Source of the DNA: Janibacter limosus
GTDB taxonomy: Bacteria; Actinomycetota; Actinomycetes; Actinomycetales; Dermatophilaceae
Direction of reading: 5' to 3'
DNA length: 64,000 bases
NCBI RefSeq assembly: GCF_004295485.1
Contig: NZ_CP036164.1
Coordinates: 682,001 to 746,000 of the forward strand
The position numbers were made by a program, and so were the translations under genes. Below, piece by piece: positions 51,691 through 61,338 of the stretch (position 1 is its first letter; each line of letters opens with the position of its first letter). A model generated the notes under the pieces. That model had not been told where the DNA came from and did not search any database. It saw only the letters and a program-made list of their open reading frames with translations.

Positions 51691-52062
51691 GTGCCTGCCC
51701 TGACGACCCGCAGATTGCTGGTCCCCGTAGCCCTGAGCATGGCCGTCGTCGTCCAGCTCGTCGTCCTCTATGCGCCCGAGGTTCCCGGTCCGCCGTCGCC
51801 GATCCCGCACAGCGACAAGGTGGTTCACGCATTCGTCTTCGCGCTACCGGTGCTCGTCGCCGGCCTGGGACGGCGTGTGTGGTGGCCCGTCGTCGCCCTC
51901 CTGGTCGCGGTGCACGCACCTGTGAGCGAGGTCATCCAGCACGTGGTGCTGCCGCGCCGGTCGGGGGACCCGTGGGACGTCGTGGCCGATCTCGTCGGTG
52001 TCGGGCTCTCGTCAATAGGGGTACTATTAGTGGTTCGGCGACTCCGGCGTCGCCGCACTTAG
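51691..52062 (+). CDS. VanZ-like membrane protein
   Basis: A 123-residue protein with three to four membrane helices. The VanZ family pattern is visible: HSDKVVHAFVFALPVLVAGL, SEVIQHVVLPRRSGDPWDVV and ADLVGVGLSSIGVLLVV. VanZ relatives affect glycopeptide sensitivity, but most have no known function. GTG 51691 is the first good in-frame start; the gap to the divergent thioredoxin is 61 bases. Its end overlaps the promoter of the DEAD-box gene. Confidence 0.8.
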   Translation: MPALTTRRLLVPVALSMAVVVQLVVLYAPEVPGPPSPIPHSDKVVHAFVFALPVLVAGLGRRVWWPVVALLVAVHAPVSEVIQHVVLPRRSGDPWDVVADLVGVGLSSIGVLLVVRRLRRRRT

Positions 52063-52150
52063 AAACTCGCACGTTCGCTTCCGACCTGAGATGTCGCCCG
52101 CGCCCTTGTGTGCGGGTTTACCCATTTCGGAGAAGAACGAAGGATCACCT
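52022..52150 (+). promoter_or_regulatory. Promoter and leader of the DEAD-box helicase gene
   Basis: TACTAT at 52022-52027 is a good -10 inside the end of the VanZ gene. It would give a leader of about 115 bases before the GTG at 52151. Leaders of this length are usual for cold-induced DEAD-box genes. I can see CCGAC...TTTCGG-type pairings but no known riboswitch. Confidence 0.45.
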
Positions 52151-54268
52151 GTGCCTGCGAAGAAGAAGCCCCGTTGGACCACTGCCCAGAAGAACACGGC
52201 GAAGAAGTCCAACCCCAAGGGCCCCAAGAAGGCCCACCACCGAGGCCAGGCGCCCACTGACGCACCGCCGCGCTCCAAGGACCGTTGGCGTGAGCGGGAG
52301 GACGCGACCGGCGGCGAGCGCCCCAAGCGGGTGCGCCGAGACGGCACCGAGGACCGCGGGCAGCGCACCTGGGAGCGTCGCGAGGACCGCGGGGGCTACC
52401 AGGGCCAGCGGCGTGACACCCGGGGCGATGACCGTCGTGGCGGTGGCTACCAGGGACGTGATGAGCGCACCGACGACCGCGGTGGCTTCCAGCGTCGTGA
52501 TGACCGCACCAGCGACCGCGGTGGCTTCCAGCGTCGTGACAGCCAGGGTGATGACCGTCGTGGTGGTGGCTTCCAGCGTCGTGACAGCCAGGGTGATGAC
52601 CGTCGTGGTGGTGGCTTCCAGCGTCGTGACGACCGCAGTGACGAGCGGGGCGCATATCAGCGTCGTGACGAGCGCCGTGGTGGCGTCGAGCGCCGCTCGG
52701 GCTCGGACGACCGCCGCCGGGGTCCGGCCCCTCGCTTCGACCGGGAGCAGACCGGTGGCCGCCCCGCGCGCTGGCAGCGCGACGGTGACGACTCCCGACG
52801 CGGTCCGGCGCCGCGCTTCGAGCGCGAGCAGAACCGCCGTGGCTTCGCACCCCGCCACGACCAGACGGAGGACCCTGAGGCGCTGCGCCAGGAGGCCGAC
52901 ACCTGGACCTCCTCCGCCCGCACCTCGGTGAGTGGTCCGGTCGAGGTCGCGCAGGACAACGGCTTCGCCGCACTCGGTGTGCCGGAGGTGCTCGTGGAGC
53001 GGCTGGCCCGCGACGGCATCACCGCTCCCTTCGCCATCCAGGAAGCAGCCCTGCCGGACGCGCTCGCCGGCAAGGACGTGCTCGGCCGTGGCCAGACCGG
53101 CTCCGGCAAGACGCTGGCCTTCGGTCTGCCGATGCTGGCCCGCCTCGCCGGGGGTCGCGCCCGCAGCCGCAAGCCGCGTGCGCTCATCCTGGTCCCCACC
53201 CGTGAGCTGGCGATGCAGGTGAGCGACTCGTTGGAGCCCCTCGTCCACGTCTGCGGACTGCGGATCAAGCTCGTCGCAGGTGGCCTGTCCTACACCGGCC
53301 AGACCGCGGCCCTCGACAAGGGCGTCGACGTCCTCGTCGCCACCCCGGGACGCCTCGTGGACCTGCTCGACCGCGGCGCGCTCACGCTCGACGAGGTCGA
53401 GGTGGCCGTCCTCGACGAGGCCGACCACATGGCCGACATGGGCTTCCTGCCCTCCGTCACCCGGATCCTCGACGACTGCGCGCCCGGCGGTCAGCGGCTG
53501 CTCTTCTCCGCGACGCTCGACCGGGGTGTGTCCGACCTCGTCGACAGGTACATGACGGACCCGGTCACCCACAACACCAATGACGTCGGCGCCAGCGTCA
53601 CGACCATGGACCACCACCTGCTCCTCATCGAGCCGCAGGTGAAGAAGCAGATGACGGCCAAGATCGCGGCCCGCTCCGGCCGCACCGTGATCTTCGCCCG
53701 CACCAAGCTCGGGTGCGAGCGGATCGCCGGTCAGCTGCGCGAGGAGGGCATCGCCGCGGCACCGCTGCACGGTGGCCTGACCCAGTCCTCCCGCAACAAG
53801 ACGATCGGTGCCTTCCGCACCGGCACCCTCCCGGTGCTCGTCGCCACGGACGTCGCGGCTCGTGGCATCCACGTCGACAACGTCACGCTCGTCATGCAGG
53901 TCGACCCGCCGGCCGACCACAAGGACTACCTCCACCGTGCCGGTCGTACCGCTCGCGCGGGCGAGAAGGGGAGTGTCGTCACCCTCGTCCTGCCGCACCA
54001 GCGCAAGGACGTCACCCGCATGGCTGCCCAGGCGGGCCTCGAGGCCCGGCCGATCAAGACCGAGCTCGACGCCGAGGTCCTCACGGACATGGGAGCGATC
54101 GAGCCCAGCGGTCAGCCCATCTCGGACGCCGACTTCCGCAAGCTCGTCGACCCGCGGCCGGCCCGTCGTCACTCGGGCACCGGCGGCCCTCGCGGCGCCC
54201 GTGACCACCGTGGCGGCAACCGTGGCGGCGGTCGCCAGGGTGGCTACCGGGGTCGCTCCCGCGACTAA
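52151..54268 (+). CDS. DEAD-box RNA helicase with long RG/RD-rich N-terminus
   Basis: A 705-residue helicase. Residues 1-250 are Arg/Gly/Asp-rich, with FQRRD repeats, likely a disordered RNA-binding region. The core has the Q-motif region (APFAIQEAALPDALAGKDVL), Walker A GQTGSGKT (about 314), PTRELA, DEAD (about 422-425), SAT (about 453), and HRAGRTAR (about 596). The C-terminus is again Gly/Arg-rich (GGNRGGGRQGGYRGRSRD). Such enzymes unwind RNA in ribosome assembly and cold adaptation. GTG 52151 has AAGGA upstream. Unlike most family members, which have short N-termini, this one carries a 250-residue extension. Confidence 0.94.
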   Translation: MPAKKKPRWTTAQKNTAKKSNPKGPKKAHHRGQAPTDAPPRSKDRWREREDATGGERPKRVRRDGTEDRGQRTWERREDRGGYQGQRRDTRGDDRRGGGYQGRDERTDDRGGFQRRDDRTSDRGGFQRRDSQGDDRRGGGFQRRDSQGDDRRGGGFQRRDDRSDERGAYQRRDERRGGVERRSGSDDRRRGPAPRFDREQTGGRPARWQRDGDDSRRGPAPRFEREQNRRGFAPRHDQTEDPEALRQEADTWTSSARTSVSGPVEVAQDNGFAALGVPEVLVERLARDGITAPFAIQEAALPDALAGKDVLGRGQTGSGKTLAFGLPMLARLAGGRARSRKPRALILVPTRELAMQVSDSLEPLVHVCGLRIKLVAGGLSYTGQTAALDKGVDVLVATPGRLVDLLDRGALTLDEVEVAVLDEADHMADMGFLPSVTRILDDCAPGGQRLLFSATLDRGVSDLVDRYMTDPVTHNTNDVGASVTTMDHHLLLIEPQVKKQMTAKIAARSGRTVIFARTKLGCERIAGQLREEGIAAAPLHGGLTQSSRNKTIGAFRTGTLPVLVATDVAARGIHVDNVTLVMQVDPPADHKDYLHRAGRTARAGEKGSVVTLVLPHQRKDVTRMAAQAGLEARPIKTELDAEVLTDMGAIEPSGQPISDADFRKLVDPRPARRHSGTGGPRGARDHRGGNRGGGRQGGYRGRSRD
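52531..52620 (+). repeat. Perfect 45-bp tandem duplication in the helicase N-terminus
   Basis: Two identical 45-bp units (52531-52575 and 52576-52620) each encode RRDSQGDDRRGGGFQ in frame. Shorter degenerate units (39 bp, starting at 52492) precede them. The zero divergence means the last duplication is recent. Confidence 0.95.
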
Positions 54269-54271
54269 GGT
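54266..54271 (+). promoter_or_regulatory. -10 box for a leaderless start at 54278
   Basis: TAAGGT overlaps the helicase stop codon and lies six bases before the ATG of yqgE. No ribosome site is visible. Confidence 0.5.
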
Positions 54272-54277
54272 CTGAGC

Positions 54278-54835
54278 ATGGACACCTCGCTCGCCGGTCG
54301 GCTCCTCGTGGCGACACCGGACCTCACGGACGACCTCTTCGCCCGCAGCGTGGTCCTGGTGCTGCAGCACGACGAGACGACCGCCGAGGGGGTCATCCTC
54401 AACAAGCCGCTCGACACCTCAATCGACGAGGTCCTGCCCGGGTGGCAGGCAGGGTCGAGCCTGCCGCAGCGTGTCTTCCAGGGTGGGCCGGTGCAGCTCG
54501 ACTCCGCGATCGGGCTCGCCGGCCTGCCCGGCGATGCCGAGGAGCCGCCCGGGGTCAAGCGGCTCTTCGGTGCGATCTCGCTGGTGGACCTGGACTCGCC
54601 GCAGGAGATCATCTGGCCCCAGGTCAGTGCGCTGCGGATCTTCGCCGGGTACGCCGGGTGGAGCGCCGACCAGCTCGCCGACGAGCGCGCCAGCGGCGGC
54701 TGGTACGTCGTCGACAGCGAGGTGGGTGACATCTTCGACGAGGATCCTGCCACGCTGTGGCGCCGCGTCCTGCGCCGTCAGAGCGGGACCCTGGGCTGGG
54801 TGTCGACGTACCCGGTGGACCCGGATCTCAACTGA
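54278..54835 (+). CDS. YqgE/AlgH family protein (UPF0301)
   Basis: A 185-residue protein with family motifs LAGRLLVATPDLTDDLFARS, VVLVLQHDETTAEGVILNKP, QGGPVQLDSAIGL and IFAGYAGWSADQLADERASG. The role is unknown; AlgH was first linked to alginate regulation in Pseudomonas. No membrane segment. ATG 54278 with a -10 box six bases upstream. It has an independent promoter from the helicase. Confidence 0.95.
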   Translation: MDTSLAGRLLVATPDLTDDLFARSVVLVLQHDETTAEGVILNKPLDTSIDEVLPGWQAGSSLPQRVFQGGPVQLDSAIGLAGLPGDAEEPPGVKRLFGAISLVDLDSPQEIIWPQVSALRIFAGYAGWSADQLADERASGGWYVVDSEVGDIFDEDPATLWRRVLRRQSGTLGWVSTYPVDPDLN

Positions 54836-54846
54836 CCCGGGGTGTC

Positions 54847-54852
54847 TACGAT
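54847..54852 (+). promoter_or_regulatory. -10 box for a leaderless start at 54860
   Basis: TACGAT lies seven bases before the ATG at 54860. An in-frame GTG at 54854 would be too close to the -10. Confidence 0.5.
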
Positions 54853-54859
54853 GGTGACC

Positions 54860-55177
54860 ATGAGCACGCCTGCCGACCCCACCCAGCCCGGTTCCCCGGT
54901 CACCGAGCCCGGTGGCCCCTCCACGTCGACGTCGCTCCTCGAGCGCACCGAGCCGACGCCTCAGCTGGTCGAGCCCGGTGACCACGAGCGGTTCAGCCAC
55001 TACGTCCGCAAGGAGAAGATCCTCGAGAGCGCCCTGTCGGGTGAGCCCGTCAAGGCGCTGTGCGGCAAGACGTGGGTCCCCGGGCGGGACCCCGAGAAGT
55101 TCCCCGTGTGCCCGATCTGCAAGGAGATCTACGACGGCCTGCGCGCCCCGCAGGACGGTGACGGGGACGAGGGCTGA
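54860..55177 (+). CDS. DUF3039 family protein
   Basis: A 105-residue protein. The first 40 residues are Pro/Ser/Thr-rich and disordered. The conserved part is GDHERFSHYVRKEKILESAL, then ALCGKTWVPGRDPEKFPVCP and ICKEIYDGL. The three Cys (C in ALCGK and CPIC) and one His suggest a small zinc-binding module. DUF3039 is common in actinobacteria and has no known function. ATG 54860 was preferred over GTG 54854 because of the promoter spacing. Confidence 0.92.
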   Translation: MSTPADPTQPGSPVTEPGGPSTSTSLLERTEPTPQLVEPGDHERFSHYVRKEKILESALSGEPVKALCGKTWVPGRDPEKFPVCPICKEIYDGLRAPQDGDGDEG

Positions 55178-55186
55178 CCCCAGCCG

Positions 55187-55981
55187 ATGAGCTCCTTCTA
55201 CCGTCAGCTCGACGATCGCACCTTCGACTCCCTTCCCTCCACTGCCGGACCGTGGAGCCCGCACGCGCAGCACGCCGGCCCACCGGCAGCCCTGCTCGCC
55301 CGCGCGATGGAGCAGCACGAGCCCGCTCCCGGCACACGTCTGGCCGATGTGCGGCTCGACATCCTCGGCCCCATCCCGGTGCGCCCGCTCACGATCGCGA
55401 CCGAGGTCCTGCGAGGTGGCCGCTCCATGCAGCTGCTGCAGGCCACGGCCAGCGTCGACGGACGTCCTGCAGCGGTCGCTCGGGCGTGGCGCATCACGCG
55501 AGCTCCCGACGACTTCCCCCACCTGGCCGGTCGTCGCCCTGCGACGGTGGAGCCGGTGCCGCAGGCGAGCGGTTCGGGACATCTGCAGATGCCGGGAGCC
55601 CACGAGGACGGTTATCTCAAGGCCATCGAGTGGCGGGTCGTCTCCGGAGGCGTGGGGACCGGTGGGGTCACCCTGGCGTGGGGTCGACAGCTCGTCCCGC
55701 TCGTCGAGGGCGAGGAGCCGACCGGCTGGCAGCGCGCCCTCGTGCTGGCTGACTCCGGCGGCGGCATCACCCTGACGCTCGACCCGCGACGGCACACCTA
55801 CATCAACTGCGACCTGCACGTCGCCCTCGACCGCGACCCCGAGGGGGAGTGGATCCGGATGGACTCCCAGGCACTGGCCAGCCCGGGCCACGGCGGCACC
55901 GTCCACACGACGCTGGCCGATGCCCGGGGTGAGCTGGGCACGGGTCTGCAGACCATGGTGTCCATGGACGCACGGCCCTGA
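55187..55981 (+). CDS. Acyl-CoA thioesterase family protein (double hotdog)
   Basis: A 264-residue protein with two hotdog halves. The N-terminal half reads HAQHAGPPAALLARAMEQHE and LADVRLDILGPIPVRPLTIA; the C-terminal half contains ALVLADSGGGITLTLDPRRH and YINCDLHVALDR, the pattern of TesB-like thioesterases (4HBT_3). Such enzymes release fatty acids from CoA. Start ATG 55187, nine bases after the DUF3039 stop. Cytosolic. The substrate is unknown. Confidence 0.88.
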   Translation: MSSFYRQLDDRTFDSLPSTAGPWSPHAQHAGPPAALLARAMEQHEPAPGTRLADVRLDILGPIPVRPLTIATEVLRGGRSMQLLQATASVDGRPAAVARAWRITRAPDDFPHLAGRRPATVEPVPQASGSGHLQMPGAHEDGYLKAIEWRVVSGGVGTGGVTLAWGRQLVPLVEGEEPTGWQRALVLADSGGGITLTLDPRRHTYINCDLHVALDRDPEGEWIRMDSQALASPGHGGTVHTTLADARGELGTGLQTMVSMDARP

Positions 55982-56039
55982 TCGCCCGGGCGTCGGGCGG
56001 CTGGGCAGGTCGCCATTCGGTCCTGTCCCCGCGGCGATC

Positions 56040-56045
56040 TACAGT
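56040..56045 (+). promoter_or_regulatory. -10 box upstream of the SF2 helicase gene
   Basis: TACAGT lies nine bases before the ATG at 56055. The leader would be only two or three bases. Confidence 0.45.
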
Positions 56046-56054
56046 GGCCCTGCG

Positions 56055-57815
56055 ATGAGTCAGTCTGCTGCTTCCAACCTGTCACCCGCCTTCCCGAGGC
56101 GGGCAGCGTGGGGTACCGCCGGAGCGTTGCGTGCCTGGCAGGCGCAGGCCCTCAAGGGGTACCTGGAGAGCGGCCGACGGGACTACCTGGCGGTGGCGAC
56201 GCCGGGGGCCGGCAAGACGACCTTCGCGCTGCGGGTGGCAGCCGAGCTGCTGTCTGCGGGCGAGATCACCAGCGTGACGGTCGTCGCGCCCACCGAGCAC
56301 CTCAAGACCCAGTGGGCCGACGCCGCGGCCCGCGTCGGGATCCATCTGGACCCCAAGTTCTCCAACTCGACGGCGGTCACCTCGCGCGACTACGACGGGG
56401 TCGCCGTCACCTACGCACAGGTGGCCTCACGCCCGTCCGTCCACGAGAGCCGCACCCGGGCCGAGCGCACCTTCGTCATCCTCGACGAGATCCACCACGG
56501 CGGTGACAACAAGTCCTGGGGTGACGGGATCCGTCAGGCCTTCGAGCCGGCCGTCCGGCGGCTGTCCCTGACGGGAACCCCCTTCCGCTCCGACACCAAC
56601 CCCATCCCCTTCGTCGGCTACGAGTACGGCGACGACGGGATCCTGCGCTCCAGCAGCGACTACACCTATGGCTACGCCGAGGCGCTGCGTGACGGCGTCG
56701 TGCGGCCGGTGCTCTTCATGGCCTACGGCGGGGCGATGCGGTGGCGCACCCGCGCCGGCGACGAGGTGGCCGCCCGGCTGGGCGAGCCGATGACCAAGGA
56801 CCTCGTCGCGCAGGCGTGGCGCACCGCGCTGGACCCCAAGGGGGAGTGGATCCCATCGGTCCTCGCCGCCGCCGACAAGCGCCTGACCGAGGTGCGCCGC
56901 GGCGTCCCCGACGCCGGCGCGATGGTCATCGCGACCAACCAGACCCAGGCCCGCGCCTACGCGCGCATCCTCACCGAGATCACGGGGGACAAGCCCACCG
57001 TCGTCCTGTCCGACGACAACGGCGCGTCGCAGAAGATCGAGGACTTCTCCGCGAGCACCTCCCGGTGGCTCGTCGCCGTGCGCATGGTGAGCGAAGGCGT
57101 GGACGTCCCTCGGCTGTGCGTCGGCGTCTACGCCACCTCGACGTCCACGCCATTGTTCTTCGCGCAGGCCGTCGGGCGCTTCGTGCGGGCCCGTGGGCGC
57201 GGCGAGACCGCCTGCGTCTTCCTGCCGAGCGTGCCGATCATCCTCGCCCACGCCGGCACGCTCGAGGAGCAGCGCGATCACGCCCTCGACCGGCCGGAGG
57301 CCCGCGAGGACGAGGCCCCGCTGTGGTCGGAGGAGGATGGCATGCTCGCCGCCGCCAACCGGAGCGACGGCGCCAGCGACGACCTGCTCGGGTCCTTCGA
57401 GGCACTTGAGTCCGACGCGCACTTCGACCACGTGCTCTACGACAAGCAGCAGTTCGGCCTGCACGCCGAGATCGGGTCCGAGGACGAGCAGGACTACCTC
57501 GGCCTGCCCGGCCTCCTCGAGCCGGACCAGGTGCACGCCCTGCTCAGCGAGCGCCAGACCAAGCAGTCCAAGCGCACGGGCCGCACCCGCAAGGACGACG
57601 ACGCACCGATCGCCGCGCACCGGGCCCTGGCAGCCCAGCGCAAGGAGCTCAACAAGCTGGTCGCGGCCTATGCGACGAAGTCCGGCATGCCGCACGCCAA
57701 CATCCACATGGACCTGCGACGCGCCTGCGGGGGACCCGAGCTCGCCCAGGCAACGAGCGAGCAGGTCACCGAGCGGATCGATCGGATCCGGCGCTGGTTC
57801 GTGGGGAAGAAGTGA
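56055..57815 (+). CDS. SF2 DEAD/DEAH-type helicase (DEIH box)
   Basis: A 586-residue SF2 helicase. Walker A ATPGAGKTTFALRVA (about residues 48-58), motif Ia VVAPTEHLKTQW, motif II VILDEIHHGGD, motif III LSLTGTPFRSD, motif V MVSEGVDVPRLCVGVYAT and motif VI QAVGRFVRARG. DNA translocases of the type I restriction/XPB kind have this layout, and a similar protein is conserved in mycobacteria (Rv2917-like, from memory). The Arg-Lys-rich region near residue 510 and the C-terminal helices may bind nucleic acid. No nuclease domain and no restriction genes nearby. The role is unknown. Confidence 0.9.
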   Translation: MSQSAASNLSPAFPRRAAWGTAGALRAWQAQALKGYLESGRRDYLAVATPGAGKTTFALRVAAELLSAGEITSVTVVAPTEHLKTQWADAAARVGIHLDPKFSNSTAVTSRDYDGVAVTYAQVASRPSVHESRTRAERTFVILDEIHHGGDNKSWGDGIRQAFEPAVRRLSLTGTPFRSDTNPIPFVGYEYGDDGILRSSSDYTYGYAEALRDGVVRPVLFMAYGGAMRWRTRAGDEVAARLGEPMTKDLVAQAWRTALDPKGEWIPSVLAAADKRLTEVRRGVPDAGAMVIATNQTQARAYARILTEITGDKPTVVLSDDNGASQKIEDFSASTSRWLVAVRMVSEGVDVPRLCVGVYATSTSTPLFFAQAVGRFVRARGRGETACVFLPSVPIILAHAGTLEEQRDHALDRPEAREDEAPLWSEEDGMLAAANRSDGASDDLLGSFEALESDAHFDHVLYDKQQFGLHAEIGSEDEQDYLGLPGLLEPDQVHALLSERQTKQSKRTGRTRKDDDAPIAAHRALAAQRKELNKLVAAYATKSGMPHANIHMDLRRACGGPELAQATSEQVTERIDRIRRWFVGKK

Positions 57816-58108
57816 TGGACGGCAGCGGGCTGTCCCTCGAGGTCCGCATCGCGATCATGACCGTGGTCCTCGTCATCCTCGCGATCTTGCTCTCCGTGGC
57901 CTTTGTCGCTCTGGCGGTCGGCGCCGAGATGTGGGGGATGCTGGCCGGCGTGCCGGTCGCGATCCTCGGTGGGGTGCTCGTGCTCGTCGGCAGACGTCGC
58001 CGGCTCGCGAGCGACGGCGGCAGGATCGGCGTCTCCGTCCTCGGTGGGGTGCTCGTGGTCGGTTCCACCTGGGTGGCCTTCATGACCAACAACGCAATCA
58101 TCGCCTGA
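57812..58108 (+). CDS. Small membrane protein
   Basis: A 98-residue protein with three helices: IAIMTVVLVILAILLSVAFV, GMLAGVPVAILGGVLVLVG and GVSVLGGVLVVGSTWVAFMT. Basic cluster RRRRLASDGG lies between the second and third. GTG 57812 (or ATG 57815) overlaps the helicase stop, so it is translated with it. No family recognised. Confidence 0.75.
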   Translation: MMDGSGLSLEVRIAIMTVVLVILAILLSVAFVALAVGAEMWGMLAGVPVAILGGVLVLVGRRRRLASDGGRIGVSVLGGVLVVGSTWVAFMTNNAIIA

Positions 58109-58112
58109 GAGC

Positions 58113-58229
58113 ATGCGGGCGGGGGACTTCTGGCGCAGCGCCTGGGCAGACGAGCACAACGGCTTCGCCTTCGTGCTCGGCATGTGCGCCTTCTGGTTCG
58201 CGCCGCTGATGTTCGGGGCCATCGCATGA
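58113..58229 (+). CDS. Small hydrophobic protein (38 aa)
   Basis: A 38-codon frame from ATG 58113 to TGA 58227-58229. It encodes a polar start (MRAGDFWRSAWADEHNG) then one helix FAFVLGMCAFWFAPLMFGAI. The ATGA overlap with the next small frame (58226-58229), the clean codon usage (GC-rich third positions) and the place between two membrane genes support it as real. No known family. Confidence 0.6.
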   Translation: MRAGDFWRSAWADEHNGFAFVLGMCAFWFAPLMFGAIA

Positions 58230-58348
58230 TCCGGCAGGTGCGTCGGTCCGAGCCCGCAACCATCGTGGACGTGACCCCTGCGCTGCCGATGGTGCTTCCG
58301 GCGGTGCTCATGGTCGGCGGCGTCGTGACCTGCCTGCTGTCCTTCTGA
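58226..58348 (+). CDS. Small hydrophobic protein (40 aa)
   Basis: A 40-codon frame from ATG 58226, coupled to the preceding small gene by a 4-base overlap. It encodes MIRQVRRSEPATIVDVTPAL, then a helix with PMVLPAVLMVGGVVTCLLSF. With the neighbour it makes a pair of single-helix proteins in tandem. No family recognised. Confidence 0.55.
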   Translation: MIRQVRRSEPATIVDVTPALPMVLPAVLMVGGVVTCLLSF

Positions 58349-58397
58349 ACCGCACGCCTCCCCCTATCCGAGCCGCAGGGCGGGCATCATGGGGGGC

Positions 58398-58805
58398 ATG
58401 ACCGTCTTCGCGTGGATCCTCGTGGCACTGGCGACCCTCGTGCTCGTCCTGACGCCGCTGCGTCTGCGGGCCTCCCGCAACCAGGAGGGGATGGTCGACT
58501 TCTCGGACTGGGCGCTCAACCTCCACTCGATCACGCTCGTCATCGGACTGGGCCTGATCGTCCTGCGTCTGCTCGACATCCACGAGTCGACCATGGCGAC
58601 GTGGCTCGCGATCCTCGCGCTGATCATCGCCTCGCTCATCGGACTCAGCTTCCTCGCGCGCTGGCGACGCCCGAGGTCTCGTCACGCGGTCGACTTCGCC
58701 GGTGACAGCTGGACACGTGGGCCGTGGCTCTCGCAGGTCGCGCACGTCGGCCTGACGATCGGTACGGTCCTCTTCGCCTGGTTGCTGCTCGCCGACAAGA
58801 TCTGA
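58398..58805 (+). CDS. Membrane protein, unknown function
   Basis: A 135-residue protein with four helices: VFAWILVALATLVLVLTPLR, LHSITLVIGLGLIVLRLLDI, MATWLAILALIIASLIGLSF and VAHVGLTIGTVLFAWLLLAD. Short basic loops (RWRRPRSRHAVDF). ATG 58398 preceded by a G-run; ATG 58389 is in frame three codons upstream. No family recognised. It ends just before the REP-like hairpins. Confidence 0.75.
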   Translation: MTVFAWILVALATLVLVLTPLRLRASRNQEGMVDFSDWALNLHSITLVIGLGLIVLRLLDIHESTMATWLAILALIIASLIGLSFLARWRRPRSRHAVDFAGDSWTRGPWLSQVAHVGLTIGTVLFAWLLLADKI

Positions 58806-58808
58806 GGG

Positions 58809-58843
58809 CCCTTCGAGACGCTTGCTGCGCAAGCTCCTCAGGG
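58809..58843. repeat. REP-like hairpin element, copy 2
   Basis: CCCT-N7-GCTTG-N5-CAAGC-N5-AGGG with constant CTTCGAGACG and CTCCTCAGGG. It lies between convergent genes. The identical copy 3 follows exactly 60 bases later. Confidence 0.85.
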
Positions 58844-58868
58844 ACCGTCCACGTCCACTCGCCAGGGG

Positions 58869-58903
58869 CCCTTCGAGACGCTTGCTGCGCAAGCTCCTCA
58901 GGG
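58869..58903. repeat. REP-like hairpin element, copy 3
   Basis: Same 35 bases as copy 2, 60 bases on; a partial tail CTCAGGGGCC is repeated again at 58921-58930. The pair could act as a double terminator between the convergent genes ending at 58805 and 58937. Confidence 0.85.
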
Positions 58904-58918
58904 GCCGTTCGCGTCTGA

Positions 58919-60763
<1,845 letters not shown>

Positions 60764-60785
60764 GACGTCACCGAGCACCCCCGAG

Positions 60786-60825
60786 CGAAGGGAGCGGCCC
60801 ACCACTTGGGGGGTCGCTCCCTTCG
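60786..60825 (+). terminator. Terminator downstream of hppD
   Basis: CGAAGGGAGCG (60786-60796) pairs with CGCTCCCTTCG (60815-60825), extended inward by GCCC/GGGT with one G-U pair, to about 15 bp with a 10-base loop. No T-run. Confidence 0.8.
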
Positions 60826-60869
60826 TCGTGGGGGCCCGATAGGTTGAGGTGAACTCACCAAGGAGCCGC

Positions 60870-61334
60870 GTGACCTGGTCCCACTTCGTCCCGACCTTCG
60901 TCGGGCTCTTCGTCATCGTGATGCTCCGCGCCAATGCGACCTACTGGATCGGTCGTGGGGCGGCTGCCGGCACGCGGCGCTGGCGCCGGCTCGAGGGGGA
61001 GCCGTCGGCGGGCTGGGCGCGGGCCCAGGGACTGGTCCACCGCTGGGGTCCGCTGGCCGTCGTCCTGTGCTTCCTCACGGTGGGTGTCCAGACCGCGGTC
61101 AACGCGACGGCCGGCATCACCCGGATGCCGCTGCGCCGCTATCTGCCGGCGGTGACCCTCGGCTCGATCCTGTGGGCGGCCCTCTACGCGAGCGTCGGTC
61201 TGGCAGCGGCGCAGGCATGGCTGTCGGCGGCTGCGCGCTCCCCGGTGGTCGCCACGGTGGTCGCCGTGCTGCTCGTCGTGGGTCTGCTCGTGCTGGGTGT
61301 GCGTCGGCGCGCCCAGCGCGACGTGAGATCGTGA
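60870..61334 (+). CDS. DedA/VTT-like membrane protein
   Basis: A 154-residue protein with four helices. VPTFVGLFVIVMLRANATYW, GPLAVVLCFLTVGVQTAVNA and TLGSILWAALYASVGLAAAQ match the VTT (DedA) core in short form, with the loop ITRMPLRRYLPAV before the third helix. DedA proteins help lipid flipping and envelope homeostasis. GTG 60870 has AAGGAG four bases upstream; an upstream in-frame GTG at 60849 lacks one. RDD gene follows after four bases. Confidence 0.78.
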   Translation: MTWSHFVPTFVGLFVIVMLRANATYWIGRGAAAGTRRWRRLEGEPSAGWARAQGLVHRWGPLAVVLCFLTVGVQTAVNATAGITRMPLRRYLPAVTLGSILWAALYASVGLAAAQAWLSAAARSPVVATVVAVLLVVGLLVLGVRRRAQRDVRS

Positions 61335-61338
61335 GCGC

